Assembly (NCBI GenBank): GCA_963991775.1
Contig: CAXDRM010000086.1
Coordinates: 1-5,477 of the forward strand
DNA from: CAXDRM01 sp963991775
Lineage (GTDB): Bacteria > Pseudomonadota > Alphaproteobacteria > Rickettsiales > JABIRX01
Length of the DNA stretch: 5,477 nt
Direction of reading: 5' to 3'
Shown: positions 5,151 through 5,477 of the stretch, piece after piece
Layout of the letters: every line of letters begins with the position of its first letter
Position numbering within the stretch: the first letter of the stretch is position 1
The notes under the pieces: model-generated
What the model was told of the DNA's origin: nothing
The model's database searches: none
The model's input: only the letters and a program-made list of their open reading frames with translations
Position numbers and translations under genes: made by a program

Positions 5151-5444
5151 ATGATAGATATAGATGAGCAAATAGAGCATCTAATGCAAATATATATAAT
5201 ATCTCTTCTTTCTGGACGAGATGCAATATTAGATCCTGATAATCTCAGGAAGCTAGGTAAAGATTTTGCCGCCGAACCAGATGCTTTTGAGGGATATCTT
5301 AAGGCCTTACGAGATCCACAATTAAAGCGTTTTGATATAGCCTTTAACCAAGTGAATGATTGGCAAGCAACGCGAGTTATTAGAGAGTTAGTAGCAAATA
5401 AGGAATTTAAAGGTGGAGTGGCAATTTATACTGCTCCCCATTAA
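5151..5444 (+). CDS. Hypothetical 97-residue protein
   Basis: I do not recognise this protein. It is a soluble-looking, acidic, mostly helical sequence with no signal peptide or membrane segment. Residues 1-22 (MIDIDEQIEHLM and onward) form a likely helix; then LDPDNLRKLGKDF, DAFEGYLKAL, RFDIAFNQVNDWQATRVIRELV and a short C-terminal strand ending GGVAIYTAPH. The start is supported by GAGG (5142-5145) 5 nt before the ATG and by a promoter with a TGn-extended -10 at 5112-5117. Codon use and base composition match the other genes. It diverges from pgeF, separated by 341 bp, and may be the first gene of an operon, since AAGGA overlaps its stop codon and could serve a following gene. A regulator or small adaptor is possible but nothing in the sequence shows it. 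Confidence 0.7.
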   Translation: MIDIDEQIEHLMQIYIISLLSGRDAILDPDNLRKLGKDFAAEPDAFEGYLKALRDPQLKRFDIAFNQVNDWQATRVIRELVANKEFKGGVAIYTAPH

Positions 5445-5453
5445 GGAATTGAA

Positions 5454-5477
5454 TTGTTAAGAGACAATTTGATGATA
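5454..5477 (+). CDS. Possible start of a following gene, cut by the right edge
   Basis: AAGGA (5443-5447), overlapping the TAA of the preceding gene, lies 6 nt before a TTG at 5454; the frame continues LRDNLMI to the edge without a stop. An ATG at 5472 in the same frame is the alternative start, but it has only a weak AAGAGA far upstream. Eight codons are too few to judge identity; the spacing suggests an operon with the 97-residue gene. Confidence 0.25.

Overview
The window is A+T-rich (about one third G+C or less by eye) and reads like a Gram-negative, probably proteobacterial, chromosome. The best taxonomic hint is the PgeF-like protein: after its SYRR motif it carries an ATHKGEADMGRH stretch that resembles alphaproteobacterial homologues as I remember them. 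With the low G+C this suggests an AT-rich, possibly host-associated alphaproteobacterium. This is inference only; a gammaproteobacterium is not excluded.

Layout from left to right. Positions 1-830 (minus) hold an exported M23 zinc metallopeptidase whose C-terminal end runs off the left edge. Its start overlaps by 11 bp the start of a divergent gene (820-1122, plus) for a small secreted protein with eight mature cysteines. Converging on that gene is a minus-strand transcription unit. It contains an acyltransferase related to LuxI/GNAT N-acyl synthases (1313-2134), which has a very good promoter and ribosome binding site, followed by a 56-residue piece resembling aldehyde dehydrogenase (1139-1309). 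The two reading frames are in phase and separated only by TAA-TTT.

Positions 2199-4809 (minus) are a two-gene operon: pgeF (purine nucleoside phosphorylase/peptidoglycan editing factor family), then a 612-residue divergent FAD-oxidoreductase-like protein whose start overlaps the pgeF stop by 8 bp. Next comes a 341-bp intergenic region (4810-5150) with several signals: a TATAAT box, an 8-bp-arm palindrome, a minus-strand leader-type mini-ORF with a strong ribosome binding site, a terminator-like hairpin facing the minus strand, and a promoter for the plus-strand gene at 5151-5444. That gene encodes an unrecognised 97-residue protein. A possible next gene begins at the right edge.

Two products, the M23 peptidase and PgeF, point to cell-wall handling. 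The acyltransferase may make a small acylated molecule. I see no CRISPR array, insertion sequence, tRNA or rRNA. The least explained parts are the LuxI-like enzyme with its in-phase aldehyde dehydrogenase scrap, the peptidase/Cys-rich divergent pair, and the signal-rich intergenic region.
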